Source of the DNA: Nonomuraea sp.
GTDB taxonomy: Bacteria; Actinomycetota; Actinomycetes; Streptosporangiales; Streptosporangiaceae
Direction: 5' to 3'
NCBI GenBank assembly: GCA_013362835.1
Contig: JABFVJ010000239.1
Span: forward strand, 1 to 6,565
DNA: 6,565 bases
Positions 5,832 through 6,565 of this stretch are shown one piece after another; the stretch's first letter is position 1, and every line of letters begins with the position of its first letter. The notes beneath the pieces were generated by a model, which was given only the letters and a program-made list of their open reading frames with translations, searched no databases and was not told the origin of the DNA. A program made the translations under genes and the position numbers.

Positions 5832-6565
5832 CTAACCGCAGTTGCCCCAGGGCGCGCTGGTGTTGCCCGAACCCGCGCTCCCCGAGTACCGCACGCACTT
5901 CCCCTTGGCGGGCAGCTTGACCGGACCTGCGTAGTATTCGAAGTTCCCGCTGTCGGTCCTGCTCTCGCCGCCCTGCACCTCCAGCGTCGCGCTGACCGGC
6001 GTCGCCTTGCCGACGTCGGCGCCCGTCTTGAGGGTGACCACGCAGTTCTGGCCCGTGCTGTTGTTGTACAGCTGGTACGTCACGCCCCCGTTGAACGCGC
6101 TCGACCGCTGCACCCCGAAACCGGACCCGCACACCTGCGTCGCCGTGTACGGGTTCTTCTTCGGCGCGGCGGGAGGCGCGGTCGTCTTGGTGGGCGCCGG
6201 CTCGGCGGGCTTCTGCGTGGTCGGCCTCTCGGTCGGCTTCTCGGTCGGCTTCTCCGTGGGCTTCTCGGTGGGCTTCTCCGTCGGCTTCTGAGTGGTCCGC
6301 GTCGGCGTCGGGGTCGGCCTGACGGTCTTGGTGACCGTGGCCGTGGGCTTGGCGGGCTTCTTGGTCTGCGTCTTCGCCTGCGCGGTCGGCCGGACCGTGG
6401 GGACGATCACCGGCTGGGGCACCGTCGGCGTCGGCACCGTGGTGATGACCGGCACCTCGGGCGCGTCCGTGGGATCGTCGCTCGGCAGCACCAGCGGGCC
6501 CACGCCGCTGTCCTCGGGGCTCGGCGTGTCCGCCCACGGCGCGGTCACCTCGGCCTGCGGCTGGC
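5832..6565 (-). CDS. C-terminal part of a surface or secreted protein: Pro/Thr-rich repeat linker plus four-cysteine SapA-like domain (runs off right edge)
   Basis: The frame is open from the right edge to a TAG at 5834-5832, giving 243 visible residues. A GTG at 6548 could start a 238-aa product, but that product would have no signal peptide and begins within Pro-rich sequence, so the true start is more likely outside the window. Numbering from the first visible codon, about 1-50 is acidic/Pro-rich, about 40-135 is a Thr/Pro/Lys linker including QKPT-(EKPT)4-ERPT, and about 137-243 is a compact domain beginning NPYTATQVCGSGFGVQ, with TYQLYNN, NCVVTLKT, FEYYAGPVKLPAKGKCVRY and ending WGNCG. 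Its four cysteines (145, 174, 223, 242) probably form two disulfides. The VCGSG..V...YLLYN..NCVVT pattern recalls actinobacterial spore-associated protein A-like domains, which also occur at the ends of membrane Ser/Thr kinases; this is from memory. The extracellular location is inferred. It is convergent with the T7SS operon and need not belong to it. Confidence 0.82.
   Translation of the reverse strand, partial: QPQAEVTAPWADTPSPEDSGVGPLVLPSDDPTDAPEVPVITTVPTPTVPQPVIVPTVRPTAQAKTQTKKPAKPTATVTKTVRPTPTPTRTTQKPTEKPTEKPTEKPTEKPTERPTTQKPAEPAPTKTTAPPAAPKKNPYTATQVCGSGFGVQRSSAFNGGVTYQLYNNSTGQNCVVTLKTGADVGKATPVSATLEVQGGESRTDSGNFEYYAGPVKLPAKGKCVRYSGSAGSGNTSAPWGNCG
6219..6290 (-). repeat. Six 12-bp tandem repeats encoding K-P-T-E units
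   Basis: On the coding (minus) strand, six consecutive 12-bp units encode QKPT, four copies of EKPT, and ERPT. The copies differ only at a few bases, mostly the third positions of Thr and Pro codons (ACC/ACG, CCC/CCG). Selection on the peptide, or ageing of an older expansion, could explain that. The array forms part of the extended linker and is a likely site of length variation between strains through replication slippage. Confidence 0.85.

Noticed and set aside
5486..5920. 144-codon plus-strand frame crossing the transglycosylase stop
   Set aside because: It is an Arg/Pro-rich frame-shift shadow of the SLT domain that then runs antisense into the neighbouring gene.
6007..6291. 94-codon plus-strand frame ending in repeated Gly-Phe-Ser-Val units
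   Set aside because: It is the antisense reading of the KPTE repeat array. The minus-strand protein has a structured four-cysteine domain and is clearly the real one.

Overview
The window is GC-rich DNA with strong G/C preference at third codon positions, gene-dense, with GTG starts and stop/start overlaps. This points to an actinomycete. The style of the EccC/EccD proteins and the C-terminal domain of the last gene suggest a filamentous, sporulating group such as Streptosporangiaceae/Nonomuraea, but that placement is recognition from memory and not a search result.

The left and central part is a type VII secretion (T7SS/ESX) locus. From left to right it holds: the 5' part of eccD on the minus strand (ubiquitin-like N-terminal domain only, running off the left edge); a 103-bp divergent control region at 391-493 with several short inverted and direct repeats; a full-length single-chain eccC (494-4486, 1330 aa, two membrane segments plus three FtsK/SpoIIIE-type ATPase domains); a 94-aa helical-hairpin protein resembling T7SS substrates of the EspC/WXG100 kind but without a W-x-G motif (4486-4770); and a 353-aa protein with an N-terminal W-E-G helical domain, a long helical region, a Gly/Pro linker and a C-terminal soluble lytic transglycosylase (SLT) domain (4767-5828). 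The three plus-strand genes are joined by 1-nt and 4-nt stop/start overlaps, so they are almost certainly one translationally coupled operon.

The likely logic is that EccC powers export through a pore containing EccD, and the two coupled genes encode its cargo: a small helical protein that may be the heterodimer partner, and a WXG-type protein carrying a peptidoglycan-cleaving enzyme. The cargo would be delivered to the cell wall by the T7SS and not by a Sec signal, since it has no signal peptide. eccB, eccE and mycP are not in the window and are expected beyond the left edge, next to eccD.

On the right, a minus-strand gene ends 3 bp from the transglycosylase stop codon and runs off the right edge. 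Its visible C-terminal part has a Pro/Thr/Lys-rich linker with six 4-residue repeats (KPTE type), followed by a four-cysteine domain that resembles actinobacterial spore-associated protein A-like domains. Its N-terminus and main function cannot be seen. No RNA genes, CRISPR arrays, insertion sequences or clear hairpin terminators were found.
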